From the IMG/VR virus record IMGVR_UViG_3300042890_000425, positions 1 to 49,633 of that record: a stretch of DNA of 49,633 nucleotides. One strand, 5' to 3'. A program made the translations under genes and the position numbers. Every line of letters starts with the position of its first letter. Position 1 is the first letter of the stretch. The notes beneath the pieces were generated by a model. The model did no database searches. It was not told the origin of the DNA and worked only from the letters and a program-made list of their open reading frames with translations. Shown here piece by piece: positions 34,317 to 42,546 of this stretch. Source of the DNA: a virus.

Positions 34317-35288
34317 TTAGTTATTACGTCTCCAACCATATCTATTGGTACGATTGGGGAGTTCATACATATTAAATCTGTTAAGGTCGTTCTTAATCCT
34401 ACGTTGCTTAGTCCAAGGATCTTGCTTCTTGATCTCAATATCAGCCATGATAAATGCCTCATCAGCCTGTTGTTTGTAGAACGCAAGCTTGGTCTGAAGC
34501 TGGTTGAACGTCTCATCGTTAGTTTGGTTAGTGAGGGTCTCAATCACTTTGTATTTGATGAAAGCCTCAATAAACTCTCTGATACGATAGTTGTCAGGAA
34601 TCAGCTGATTTCCACCAGCGTCATACTCTGTAGCGTAGAAAAGAAGATGCACCACGCCATTACGGAAGTTGGTGACAAACTTATTGTCTCTAATGTCAAA
34701 TGAGTCATACCAAGAGGAACCAGGAGTGAACTCATTAATAGGAGGTGCCTGTGCATAAAACTCCCAGTTGTTGGTATAGTCTACACCACAGTTACCTTGT
34801 GCGGATATATTACCAGGTTTTAGTAAGTATTCTCTTTGATAGAGAACAGGAGCCTGGTTGTTAGTCTTGTATACTGTCTGAACCAATTCAGGCATACAAG
34901 ATCCATCACATCCTACATTACCACAACAAGGACTAGGGATGGCACAATCTGTGGTGATAGGGCTCACCTGAATTGTTGTAGATGTAGCAGCTTGTGAGTA
35001 GAATGAATTAGCTTGCTGATAAGGGAAACCATTTACAGCTGTGCACAACCATGCTTCACGAACAGCAAAGAAGTTGTCTGGAAGTCTAGCCTGATAGTCA
35101 TTAATGTGTAGGATTTCCTGAGAAATCACATATGTGGTTCTACCCAGCTTCCTTAGACACTTATCCAAGTAGGTGGGGAACATCAAATCATCAACTGCTC
35201 CTGTATCAAAATAGCTTTTGAATTCCTCCTTTACAGTGGAATACACAGGCTCAGGGCTGATGAAATTATATTTGTAATAGTATGACAT
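34317..35288 (-). CDS. Tail adaptor / tail tubular protein (P22 gp4-like), 323 aa
   Basis: The N-terminal half (DLMFPTYLDKCLRKLGRTTY, then EILHINDYQARLPDNFFAVREAWLC) has the pattern of the crAss-like tail tubular protein compared with P22 gp4, which docks on the portal. The central part is Cys-rich (PSPCCGNVGCDGSCMPE), possibly a metal site or insertion. The C-terminal half is helical (FIEAFIKYKVIETLTNQTND) and ends in a basic tail with RRIKNDLNRF. It lies 5 nt after the ring-protein gene and 5 nt before the muzzle gene, as expected for an ordered tail-assembly operon. Confidence 0.8.
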   Translation of the reverse strand: MSYYYKYNFISPEPVYSTVKEEFKSYFDTGAVDDLMFPTYLDKCLRKLGRTTYVISQEILHINDYQARLPDNFFAVREAWLCTAVNGFPYQQANSFYSQAATSTTIQVSPITTDCAIPSPCCGNVGCDGSCMPELVQTVYKTNNQAPVLYQREYLLKPGNISAQGNCGVDYTNNWEFYAQAPPINEFTPGSSWYDSFDIRDNKFVTNFRNGVVHLLFYATEYDAGGNQLIPDNYRIREFIEAFIKYKVIETLTNQTNDETFNQLQTKLAFYKQQADEAFIMADIEIKKQDPWTKQRRIKNDLNRFNMYELPNRTNRYGWRRNN

Positions 35289-35293
35289 CTATT

Positions 35294-35770
35294 TTACTTT
35301 TTCCATTCGTGATAGAGATGCTGATATTTATCATCAGCGTTTATGTAATGTGAAAGAAGCCTAGACGTGTTTCTGGAAGGTTTAAAATACCACAGCTGAG
35401 AATGTTTGAATCTAGCTGTTGTCTTGAACCACATCCATCCAAAGAAGAAGCCTTCTGTGTGAAAGTTAAAGTTGTAGATGCGCTTGCCTTTCTCCCTTGT
35501 CTTTTTCCAATCAATAGGAAGGTTTACAAACTCTTTCCCATCAACTCCTTTTATCTTCCTGCGCTTTTTCTTGTTTATAGCAAACTCACCAAAACCAAAA
35601 GGTAGCTTTGCTCGTTCTCCTGTCTCAAGGATGTATTCTTTGAAAGCATCATTAAATGAATAGATGATGTTTCTCCATTGATCGAAAGTGAGTTTGATGG
35701 ACGGATGTTTCTTACAGAAACTGTTGTAGTTTTCTTTGCTGGCGCTTCTCCAGTCTATCTTTATTCTCAT
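35294..35770 (-). CDS. IHF-like ring protein, 158 aa
   Basis: The segment FDQWRNIIYSFNDAFKEYIL, then LPFGFGEFAINKKKRR, resembles the IHF/HU-like protein annotated in the conserved crAss structural block. The C-terminal half is very rich in Lys, Trp and Phe (FFFGWMWFKTTARF), far from ordinary HU. In crAss-like virions the homologue is thought to act as a structural ring component rather than a nucleoid protein. It sits between a 242-aa ring protein and the gp4-like adaptor, consistent with that role. DNA binding cannot be excluded from sequence. Confidence 0.75.
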   Translation of the reverse strand: MRIKIDWRSASKENYNSFCKKHPSIKLTFDQWRNIIYSFNDAFKEYILETGERAKLPFGFGEFAINKKKRRKIKGVDGKEFVNLPIDWKKTREKGKRIYNFNFHTEGFFFGWMWFKTTARFKHSQLWYFKPSRNTSRLLSHYINADDKYQHLYHEWKK

Positions 35771-35772
35771 GT

Positions 35773-36501
35773 CTATCTCAAGTTTGGAGCGTTAGGTGCT
35801 TGACCATCAACTCCATCACTTGTGATGTCTGTCTTCAATTTGAAATACGTAGAGAGAAGCTTCTGAGAAGTGAGTTCCAACACCTGCTTTTCCAGGTAGC
35901 CAGGAACAGGGGATTCTTTGTCTAATGGATTTACACACAGTTGTTCTGGTGTATAGTCTGGAGTGCCACATCCACATTCTGGATACATTATCTCATTTGG
36001 AACATCTTCCTCGAAAAGAGCAACAAATCTGATTGCTTTTAGGAGTGGATTGTTCACATACAGATACCCATTAGAAATCCAGTAGTATTCTTCCTTCTTA
36101 ATGATTGGAAGCTTGAGCAAGTTTACGTATCGGTTGATGGTTATTTCCTTAAGTTTCTTTCCCTGACCACTCATGGCGTTAATTGAATAAACACCCTGAA
36201 TGACATATTGATAATTACCCTCTGTAATCCTAGGAAGCTTGAACTTTGTTCTAGCCACTGTACAAGGATCAGCATAATCACAACACTCAGAAATAGGAAC
36301 TTCCACCATCTCCAAGCAGGGAATGGTGGTAAAAACTGTATCGGTTGCCCATAACTTCCTCAGATTAGTCTCACGCTTTATCAGGAGGAAGGCATTGTTC
36401 TTAATTTCAGACATGACAGCTCTATCCGTGATCAAGTTGTCCGTGGAGAGCAACTTGTGCATAGAGCGTACATCTGAAACTAACTTCCTAAAAGTTGACA
36501 T
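35773..36501 (-). CDS. Conserved crAss-type tail/ring structural protein, 242 aa
   Basis: The sequence begins with a helical segment (SMHKLLSTDNLITDRAVMSE), then a beta-rich middle with a Cys cluster (ISECCDYADPC) and a second Cys pair (YPECGCGTPDY). It ends in a flexible Gly/Pro/Asn tail. No enzyme motif is visible. Its place directly before the IHF-like and adaptor genes matches the uncharacterised but conserved ring protein of crAss-like phages. Its ATG overlaps the stop of the phosphoesterase gene (TAATG), so the two are translationally coupled; it ends in TAG. Confidence 0.72.
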   Translation of the reverse strand: MSTFRKLVSDVRSMHKLLSTDNLITDRAVMSEIKNNAFLLIKRETNLRKLWATDTVFTTIPCLEMVEVPISECCDYADPCTVARTKFKLPRITEGNYQYVIQGVYSINAMSGQGKKLKEITINRYVNLLKLPIIKKEEYYWISNGYLYVNNPLLKAIRFVALFEEDVPNEIMYPECGCGTPDYTPEQLCVNPLDKESPVPGYLEKQVLELTSQKLLSTYFKLKTDITSDGVDGQAPNAPNLR

Positions 36502-37751
36502 TATAAATACTGTTTGAATATATTCGTTATTCCGTCTTGTAAATCTATCAAGAACCCAGTCACCTCACCTTTAGTGATGGTGTATCCATTCTTATCATCC
36601 CAGCCACTTTTGGCTGTAGAGAATGCAGGGAGCTGATAGAACTTAATACCATTGAAATCAAGACTCATTTCATGGTGTTTATCACCTGTAAATATGTAGA
36701 AATTCTCATGATCTGACCACTCACTTTTAAATTCCATAGGGAATAAACCAGCAAGCTTTGCAGGCTTCAGAGCATCTCCATGATTGAACATTAATGCTGA
36801 GGTGCCATAGCTTACATACTTCCTATATCTTGGAGAGATGTCAAAGAACACACGCTCCTCGTTTCTGAAGTAGGTTTGTAACCAACTGGCTAAATGCCAT
36901 CCTACATATTCATCATGATTACCAGCTACAAATATAACATCCACATTTTCTCCTTTCTGAAGGAGCAGGTTTATCACGCTCACCTCATGATCACATATTG
37001 CCTGAAAAGCATCGTGGTATGAAAGGATGTTTTGTTGGGGAGTTCCCTTTGTAGTTGTGTTAGTGAATTCACTATTGAACTCATCAGAACCAATGATGTA
37101 TTTGATGTCTGTGAGATTGTTAGATAGAGAAGATTGATTTAGGATTATTTCCACCCTCTGGATGAAATCACCAAAGCGTTGGTCTATATCGTTCTCTCCT
37201 CCTATGTCTAGCTTGTTTAAATGGGAATCCTGTTTGTTAATGATTAGGCAAGCATCTTTCTTACCTTTCTCATATTTGGGAGCCATTATTTCTGGAGATG
37301 CTGGTTGATAGGTTTCTAGGAAGGATACAAAGCTGTCCTGAAACACTTGCTCATCTTTCTTCTTACCCAACCAAGCTTTCACCTGCCAGTGAGGCTGGTT
37401 ACCATTACCCCAGTAGTTCTGTACGTATTTAGTTATCTCCCACTTCTCTGTGTCAATATTGCACTTCTCGATTAACTCATCTAAGCTTTTGATTTCATCT
37501 TTAGAGTTGAACACCACCTCACCTGTTCCCTTCTGCACATCCTCCAAAAACCTTACCACATGGTCTTCTAGCTCTCCAATATAGTTTGAAATCTCAGCGT
37601 CATTCTGTATTTCTTCTGATCCTTTCAACTCCCTCAGTAACTCATCCACCTCATTTTCTGTGATGTTTAGTTTGTCTGCATAGAACTTTTTGCTCTTTTT
37701 CCAGTGAAGCATTTGCTCCAGCTGTTGCAGAAGAGATTGATTTTCAGGCAT
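36501..37751 (-). CDS. Calcineurin-like metallophosphoesterase, about 416 aa
   Basis: Numbered from the ATG at 37751, the metal-site motifs are in order: DSH (D175, H177), a GSDEF element in place of the usual GD, GNHDE (G277-E281), H324 in FNHGD, and GDKHHE (D357, H359). This is a complete calcineurin-type set with small variations. The first 160 residues contain a helix-turn-helix-like stretch (YADKLNITENEVDELLREL). The substrate could be DNA, as in Mre11/SbcD-type phage enzymes, or a phosphoester; nothing decides it. It is the first gene of the tail operon, after a terminator and a promoter-like site. An in-frame TTG two codons upstream is possible, but the ATG is better. Confidence 0.85.
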   Translation of the reverse strand: MPENQSLLQQLEQMLHWKKSKKFYADKLNITENEVDELLRELKGSEEIQNDAEISNYIGELEDHVVRFLEDVQKGTGEVVFNSKDEIKSLDELIEKCNIDTEKWEITKYVQNYWGNGNQPHWQVKAWLGKKKDEQVFQDSFVSFLETYQPASPEIMAPKYEKGKKDACLIINKQDSHLNKLDIGGENDIDQRFGDFIQRVEIILNQSSLSNNLTDIKYIIGSDEFNSEFTNTTTKGTPQQNILSYHDAFQAICDHEVSVINLLLQKGENVDVIFVAGNHDEYVGWHLASWLQTYFRNEERVFFDISPRYRKYVSYGTSALMFNHGDALKPAKLAGLFPMEFKSEWSDHENFYIFTGDKHHEMSLDFNGIKFYQLPAFSTAKSGWDDKNGYTITKGEVTGFLIDLQDGITNIFKQYL

Positions 37752-37779
37752 TTGCAACTTTTTATAATTAAAATTGCCC

Positions 37780-37812
37780 TAAAGGTACGAAGGTTTTTTG
37801 ATATTTTCCAAA
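37780..37812 (-). promoter_or_regulatory. Bacteroidota-type promoter for the tail operon
   Basis: The minus strand reads TTTG (37812-37809), 21 nt, TACCTTTA (37787-37780), one base off TAnnTTTG. It lies between the terminator of the head operon and the phosphoesterase ATG, leaving a leader of about 20-25 nt rich in A and T. Confidence 0.5.
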
Positions 37813-37851
37813 TTATTTTAACCTTTCCCGTTATCCATTCTAACCAAGTTG

Positions 37852-37892
37852 GTTATAAATAAAAAACTCCCCAGGGTAGAAACCCTAGGGAG
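37852..37892 (-). terminator. Intrinsic terminator ending the head/fibre operon
   Basis: On the minus strand CTCCCTAGGGT, a 4-nt loop and ACCCTGGGGAG form an 11-position stem with one mismatch (37892-37867). TTTTTTATTTAT follows directly. This is a classic hairpin plus U-tract, placed 39 nt after the last gene of the operon. Confidence 0.85.
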
Positions 37893-37893
37893 A

Positions 37894-37927
37894 AGCTCTG
37901 AAAACCAACAAACAGAGCTTTTTTATT
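37894..37927 (+). terminator. Second hairpin with T-tract on the opposite strand
   Basis: AGCTCTG and CAGAGCT pair across a 12-nt loop (37894-37919) and are followed on the plus strand by a run of T. Together with the adjacent minus-strand terminator this makes a two-way barrier, although no plus-strand gene is seen here. Confidence 0.55.
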
Positions 37928-37930
37928 ACT

Positions 37931-38458
37931 TTACCCTACAGTTGTTGTAGTGGTTGTTGTAGGACATGCCCCAAGATTAGCTGATGACACACCTGGTACA
38001 GGAGGCACAACTAATGTTCCTGCGCAAGCACATACATAGATGATGCTAGGACCCGCTACAGAAGTGTTTACAAGAGTTCCTCCACACTGGTAGTAGGATA
38101 TACTAACAGGTGACAACGTTGAATTAGTCACAGAATAGAACAAACAAGAAGGACAAGCGATGGTTGTTGTGGTTGTTGTTGTCGAACTTGTAGAAGTAGA
38201 TGTTGTTGTAGTGGTTGGACAGCAATTACCTAAGGCCACCTGAAGATTGTAGATCTGTTGTTTAAGACTACAGATTTGAGTGTCAATCTTTTGGAAAGCC
38301 ACGGTTGCTGTGTCATATGTTGCGATTAATGTACAAGATAAATTAGGTCCGCTGTATGTAACATTGTTAGTTGGTGTAAGGGGCGTACTACAAGGATCAC
38401 ATCCGCAGGTAACAACTGGAATCGTTGTACAGCATGGATTTTGTGGAAGGTATATCAT
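37931..38458 (-). CDS. Thr-rich, Cys-containing virion protein, 175 aa
   Basis: The N-terminal part has paired Cys (NPCCTTIPVVTCGCDPC) and a short helix (AFQKIDTQICSLKQQIYNLQ) that may trimerise. A Thr/Ser linker at about 80-98 leads to a Cys module of about 70 residues (CLFYSV...YYQCGGT...YVCACAGTL...ANLGAC). A final Thr tract closes the protein. The module resembles one near the C-terminus of the 1,871-aa muzzle protein. It is the last gene of the head/fibre operon, directly before the terminator. I infer a surface decoration or small fibre. Confidence 0.75.
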   Translation of the reverse strand: MIYLPQNPCCTTIPVVTCGCDPCSTPLTPTNNVTYSGPNLSCTLIATYDTATVAFQKIDTQICSLKQQIYNLQVALGNCCPTTTTTSTSTSSTTTTTTTIACPSCLFYSVTNSTLSPVSISYYQCGGTLVNTSVAGPSIIYVCACAGTLVVPPVPGVSSANLGACPTTTTTTTVG

Positions 38459-38479
38459 TTTATATAAAGAGTTTAACTG

Positions 38480-39583
38480 TTAAGGAATATACATAATGTA
38501 GTAACATCCCAGACCAGGCTGGTAGTTAGCGTGGGCTAATCCGCCTCCTGTAGAACCAACACTCACTGCCACAGAAACTCCTGTAACTGCTGTGTTTGTG
38601 CTAGTGGACGAACTCTTTGTGCCATTCATATCCATAAGGTCACCATATACACCAGGTTCATTCTGGTCAGCTTGTCCATGGGCGTATGCAATTGTATGCA
38701 AGTGTCCAGGATCAGATACAGTGGCTGTAGCCAAGTGAGAGTGAGCAGGAATTTCTGTAGCTGAAAGAGTTACACTATTAGAACCAGCAGTTCCTAATAA
38801 GGCATAAGCAGGATTACCAGCTACACCAGGATCCACTGCAGGATTGAAAGCTCCTCCACCCATACCTGTTGTAGCACCAACTGGTACACGTCCTCTTTTA
38901 TCAGGAGTGCCGTTGTTACCATTACACAGATAAATCTTTTCCCAATCAGTTCCAACTATACCAGCACCTGTACCATCAAACTTACCTGTCAATGTGCCAT
39001 AGTATTCTACAACAGCATAAGGAACCATGCGGTTGTAATACTTACTGCTAGTTCCAACACTAGCTAAATATGCAGCAATTAGAGAGTTGAGGTCAGCAAG
39101 CTTAACGTAGTTTGTGTCTACATCAAGAGCAAGAGCATCAAGCTCCACTTCTAAGCCACAAAGCTTTGTAATAACAGCTTGCAGGATTGCATGTGTTCCA
39201 GAGGAACCAGTTACACCTGTAAGACATCCTACACTGTAAGATGCTTCTAAAGCAGCAAAATCATCCTCTAGAGCAGTAACGCGTGTGTCTAATTCACATA
39301 CAGCTTGGATGATTGCACTAATTACGTTTGGAAGACTAAGGTCTTCACATGATACAAGATTCTTACTTACAATCTCGCAAATAATTTGAGGGTTGATGGG
39401 TAGGATTATTCCACTTCCATCAAGCGTAGATGTGAGAAATGTAATCAATGCTTGCTCAACATACGAAAGAGAGTCTCCTGTCTTGATTCCCAAAATAGGA
39501 ACATCTACACCCGTATATCTTACACATTGATCAGATGTTGTTTCTACACAACCGTTATAGCAATTTGAACAAATGTTGGACAT
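38480..39583 (-). CDS. Collar-domain short tail fibre / appendage protein, 367 aa
   Basis: The C-terminal part matches the phage tail collar pattern: WEKIYLCNGNNGTPDKRGRV, then IPAHSHLA (H281, H283) and GHLH (H294, H296), then the GGLAHANYQPGLGCYYIMYI ending. The His-x-His pairs are where T4 gp12-type fibres bind metal along the trimer axis. The N-terminal 200 residues contain a Cys-rich start (CSNCYNGCVETTSDQCVRYTG) related to the anchor segment of the fibre genes at 3.5 kb, plus a helical part. I infer a trimeric appendage, head- or tail-mounted, that touches the host surface. Confidence 0.82.
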   Translation of the reverse strand: MSNICSNCYNGCVETTSDQCVRYTGVDVPILGIKTGDSLSYVEQALITFLTSTLDGSGIILPINPQIICEIVSKNLVSCEDLSLPNVISAIIQAVCELDTRVTALEDDFAALEASYSVGCLTGVTGSSGTHAILQAVITKLCGLEVELDALALDVDTNYVKLADLNSLIAAYLASVGTSSKYYNRMVPYAVVEYYGTLTGKFDGTGAGIVGTDWEKIYLCNGNNGTPDKRGRVPVGATTGMGGGAFNPAVDPGVAGNPAYALLGTAGSNSVTLSATEIPAHSHLATATVSDPGHLHTIAYAHGQADQNEPGVYGDLMDMNGTKSSSTSTNTAVTGVSVAVSVGSTGGGLAHANYQPGLGCYYIMYIP

Positions 39584-39850
39584 TTATTTATATTTTAAAA
39601 GTTTTACTCTACTCGCAATCATGTTCACCGTGAATGGAGCAGCATAATCGGGGTTACAATACTTATAAGCAAGTATTCTTCTGTAGTTTATAAGAGCCAG
39701 CATTGCCCCTCCAGGTACAGGCTGGTTCAACATAAATACAACATTGTTGTATAAGTTGTTTGCAAGAGAAGCTAGTTTACAATCTATATCAGCAATCAGT
39801 GCTGGAATACTAGCGCATTCTGGACAACTTGTAAGCCTGGGTGATAACAT
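39584..39850 (-). CDS. Small Cys-containing conserved structural protein, 88 aa
   Basis: The short helical protein has CPEC at the N-terminus, a middle of hydrophobic helices (LANNLYNNVVFML, AMLALINYRRILAYKYC) and a basic end. Its ATG lies inside the end of the upstream 50-aa zinc-ribbon-like frame (41-nt overlap), and its stop touches the collar gene start. No signal peptide is visible. It is possibly an assembly helper or linker for the collar protein; the function is not known. Confidence 0.65.
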   Translation of the reverse strand: MLSPRLTSCPECASIPALIADIDCKLASLANNLYNNVVFMLNQPVPGGAMLALINYRRILAYKYCNPDYAAPFTVNMIASRVKLLKYK

Positions 39851-39962
39851 TTCCTATAAGTTTTCTTCCTTGTTTTATAGCACCATTACATGCTGCACAA
39901 AGACCGTTAATCAATTGACATCCACATCCAACTTTAGCTCCACAGTTTCTACACATAGCCAT
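39810..39962 (-). CDS. Tiny zinc-ribbon-like protein, 50 aa
   Basis: The ATG at 39962 sits 1 nt after the stop of the 187-aa gene. The frame reads MAMCRNCGAKVGCGCQLING, then LCAACNGAIKQGRKL and a basic end, closing with TAG. Four Cys pairs (CxxC, CGC, CxxC) suggest a small zinc-binding or disulfide-rich fold. It overlaps the following gene by 41 nt. The tight fit to the upstream stop and the Cys spacing support a real gene; its short length is the main doubt. Confidence 0.6.
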   Translation of the reverse strand: MAMCRNCGAKVGCGCQLINGLCAACNGAIKQGRKLIGNVITQAYKLSRMR

Positions 39963-39963
39963 A

Positions 39964-40527
39964 TTAGTAAAAGTTTATTACGTAGTTGGTTCCAGAGCAA
40001 CCACAATTGTTTTTTATAAAGTTATTCAGCATCATATCTGCCTGATTATAAAGCTTTGTTGCTTCAAGATCAGCACAGTTGTTTGCAGCAGCAATGGCCC
40101 CCTGCATAAAGAAGTTGATAGAGTTGAGATCCACAAATGCTTGTGTTTTGATAGCTCTATCACATTCCATCATATCAAGCTTCATAAACGCTCCATCAAA
40201 CTTCTCCTGTAATTGTTCTACACGCATGATGGACTTCTCTACGAAGTTTATGTATGCAGGAGCTACAGAATATTTTAAACGATAAACTCCATCAGGTAGA
40301 GGTTGATCTACACCTACGGGGCTTATTCCTAAGTTTGACGTGGTAAATATGTTGAAGTCGTTAACACTGAATGGTTTAAAGAACGTTCCAAATCCAGGAA
40401 CCGTAATTTCAATTGTAGCACCAGAAACAACAGGTGGATTAGTTGGGTAAACGGAAGCATCAGCAACCCCAAGAGTTGTCACATTGTATGTTGGGATTAC
40501 TAATATGTCTAGTTTTAAATCTGCCAT
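39964..40527 (-). CDS. Conserved virion protein, 187 aa
   Basis: The N-terminal half is beta-rich (ATIEITVPGFGTFFKPFSVN, PDGVYRLKYSVAPAYI). The C-terminal half is helical (VEKSIMRVEQLQEKFDGAF, then FFMQGAIAAANNCADLEATK) and ends with NNCGCSGTNYV. It follows the hairpin at 40.55 kb and leads the small Cys-protein and collar genes. A head- or fibre-attachment role fits its place; there is no catalytic motif. The leader is AT-rich without a Shine-Dalgarno. Confidence 0.7.
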   Translation of the reverse strand: MADLKLDILVIPTYNVTTLGVADASVYPTNPPVVSGATIEITVPGFGTFFKPFSVNDFNIFTTSNLGISPVGVDQPLPDGVYRLKYSVAPAYINFVEKSIMRVEQLQEKFDGAFMKLDMMECDRAIKTQAFVDLNSINFFMQGAIAAANNCADLEATKLYNQADMMLNNFIKNNCGCSGTNYVINFY

Positions 40528-40535
40528 GTTGCTTT

Positions 40536-40582
40536 AAATAAATAAGCCAGAGGATTGAGTAGTATCCTCTCACCTCTGGCTT
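40536..40582 (-). terminator. Hairpin terminator or attenuator between the 390-aa and 187-aa genes
   Basis: On the minus strand AAGCCAGAGG (40582-40573) and CCTCTGGCTT (40553-40544) form a perfect 10-bp stem over a 19-nt loop, followed by ATTTATTT. The U-tract is interrupted, and the 187-aa gene begins 17 nt past the stem, so partial termination is more likely than a full stop. Confidence 0.65.
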
Positions 40583-40613
40583 AGGTTATATAATCTATGT
40601 TACTTGCCTACTA

Positions 40614-41786
40614 TTACGGAATCAAGGTTGATGTTGTAGTAGTAGAAGGCCATACAGTGGTTGTTGTAGAAGTGGTCGTTACACACGCACCATTCTGAGA
40701 AACAACTGCACCAAGACCTGCCACAAGAACTGCCTCAAGAGCGGTTTCCATAGCGCTATCTTTTTCAACAGCAAGGATTACTGTGCTGTCTTCATAGATA
40801 TAATCGCCCCACTGATAAGCAGACTTGTCGAACTCATTAAACTTGATGTAGTAGGTGGTATAAGTTGTACCATCACTCACCCAGCTTTCAAAGTTCTCAT
40901 TGTAACCATTCATCCTGTAGAGATGCTTCAAGTAACCAGCTTGGTAGCTGTAGAAGTTTTTCTCCAATTGTGCAATCTCTGCAGAAGTACCAGAAGCGTA
41001 AGAAGAACGCTGTACTACAACAGGATCAGCAACAGTGTTACAAGGATCAGCTACAATGAAGTCAGCTGTGGTTGCAGGTCCGCTGAACACGAATGTACGG
41101 AACCACATTCTGTCATACTCGAAAGGAAATGCTGCCACATCACAAGGCTGACCATATTTGGTAAGAGGCTTACCAGTGATACGCAAGAATGCGTTTTGGT
41201 CGTTACCAATTCTCTGGAACTGATAGAAGTCAGAGAAAGTGATGTTGTCAGGGTTGTTACCAGGAGCTTGAAGATTGAAGTGATAGATAACATCATCAAT
41301 CAAAGCAGGTACATCAACGTTAGTACAAGGATCACCACCGCAATCACAACAAGGTGCGTTTACAGTTACTGAACGAGTGAAACCGTTGAAGTACAAGGTG
41401 TCAAGGTAGCTAGAGTGAGCACGAAGTGTAACAGTGATGATATCACCACACTGTGCGTTCCAGTTAACAACATCTGTAATTTGAGTGAGAGGAGTAGGAC
41501 AACCGTCCACTTTGTACCACTCAGTTACATTGCTGTTACAACCAGCACCAGAAGGACAGCCTTTAATCTTATCTGAACGCTTAGAGCCTTGCAGATAAGT
41601 GTTTGTACGGCCCTGCGCAATATAAAAGTAAGGAGCAGCAGCGATGTTAGCTGCTGTAGCCAGAGTGTAGTCATTTTTGAAAATGCCCACTTGGCCAGCG
41701 CTCAAGTTTTGCGTAGATCCAGAGCTAGGGAGCGCAGTTTGCCCTACTGGTACTACGAAGAGCGTAGTTAATGAAAAATCAGCCAT
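40614..41786 (-). CDS. Abundant head-surface (auxiliary capsid-type) protein candidate, 390 aa
   Basis: The protein is beta-rich with several Cys pairs (GCPSGAGCNSN, APCCDCGGDPC) and a Thr/Ser tail (TTTSTTTTVWPSTTTT). No enzyme motif is visible. Arg is encoded mainly by CGT, as in the major capsid gene and unlike the AGA-rich large genes, which suggests high expression. The position is two genes after the capsid gene, followed by a hairpin. These points favour an abundant capsid decoration or head-fibre protein; a tail component is possible. The leader lacks a Shine-Dalgarno. Confidence 0.72.
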   Translation of the reverse strand: MADFSLTTLFVVPVGQTALPSSGSTQNLSAGQVGIFKNDYTLATAANIAAAPYFYIAQGRTNTYLQGSKRSDKIKGCPSGAGCNSNVTEWYKVDGCPTPLTQITDVVNWNAQCGDIITVTLRAHSSYLDTLYFNGFTRSVTVNAPCCDCGGDPCTNVDVPALIDDVIYHFNLQAPGNNPDNITFSDFYQFQRIGNDQNAFLRITGKPLTKYGQPCDVAAFPFEYDRMWFRTFVFSGPATTADFIVADPCNTVADPVVVQRSSYASGTSAEIAQLEKNFYSYQAGYLKHLYRMNGYNENFESWVSDGTTYTTYYIKFNEFDKSAYQWGDYIYEDSTVILAVEKDSAMETALEAVLVAGLGAVVSQNGACVTTTSTTTTVWPSTTTTSTLIP

Positions 41787-41814
41787 TTTGCTTTATTTTA
41801 GGTGATTAAAAATA

Positions 41815-42546
41815 TTATTCGTTTGTCTGTATCCTGAACTGTGCACTTTGAACAGCAGCAGCGTTCTCTGTGTACATTGCTAGGTTTTGTACTGTCAAGT
41901 CTAACAACTCATCCTCTAGATAGAGTTCAAGTTCGCAGTCTTGATTAAATGATGGTTGGCCATCTAGCATGACATACCCTTCTGCATTTATATACACTGG
42001 ATATCTCATATAAGACATATATATCTTACTAGGAGTGAATGTACCATCTGTAAAGATGGATATTTCATCTGTCGAAAGGAAGTTGAAAGTCTCTTGGTAT
42101 TCAAAGCTTGGTTTGTAATGGGTATTATTCAGAATGAACTGAAGGTCACCATGTTTAGCCAAGTCTCTGTTTATCCAGATCTTTCTATCCTTACACACCC
42201 CTTTGTCAGCAAGTATATAACTATCGATGTAGAACATATACTTAGGAACAAGCAGGTGCAGATTAGCAAACCATTGATTTAGTTCTTTATTCTTGAGAGT
42301 GAGATCAAGAGGTTGATGGTTGTATGTTACGACCAAGCTTTGAAGGTCCTCATAACGCTTCTTAAAAGCATCAAGTCCCATTCCGCTCACTACACTAAAA
42401 CCATCAACCTTTTGTTTTATCAGCTTTATCTGAGCCTCATTGAGTGCTAAGATCTTATCTTCTAAGTTTATCTGCTGGTGAATATTGGTTGACAGTTTAT
42501 TTAGTTTTTGGTCGATCTTGTACAACAAACTGTCTACTGGTATCAT
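41815..42546 (-). CDS. Head-associated structural protein, 243 aa
   Basis: The N-terminal 90 residues are helical and likely coiled (LLYKIDQKLNKLSTNIHQQI). The rest is beta-rich with many Tyr and Asp (FTPSKIYMSYMRYPVYINAE, ELELYLEDELLDLTVQNLAM). The start overlaps the stop of the 322-aa gene by 4 nt (ATGA), so they are translationally coupled. Similar proteins sit after the capsid gene in crAss-like genomes, as far as I recall. Head completion or a portal-vertex ring are both possible. Confidence 0.7.
   Translation of the reverse strand: MIPVDSLLYKIDQKLNKLSTNIHQQINLEDKILALNEAQIKLIKQKVDGFSVVSGMGLDAFKKRYEDLQSLVVTYNHQPLDLTLKNKELNQWFANLHLLVPKYMFYIDSYILADKGVCKDRKIWINRDLAKHGDLQFILNNTHYKPSFEYQETFNFLSTDEISIFTDGTFTPSKIYMSYMRYPVYINAEGYVMLDGQPSFNQDCELELYLEDELLDLTVQNLAMYTENAAAVQSAQFRIQTNE

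Noticed and set aside
37752-37757. TTG start two codons before the phosphoesterase ATG
   Set aside because: The ATG at 37751 is in frame, is a stronger start and fits the AT-rich leader pattern of the other genes.
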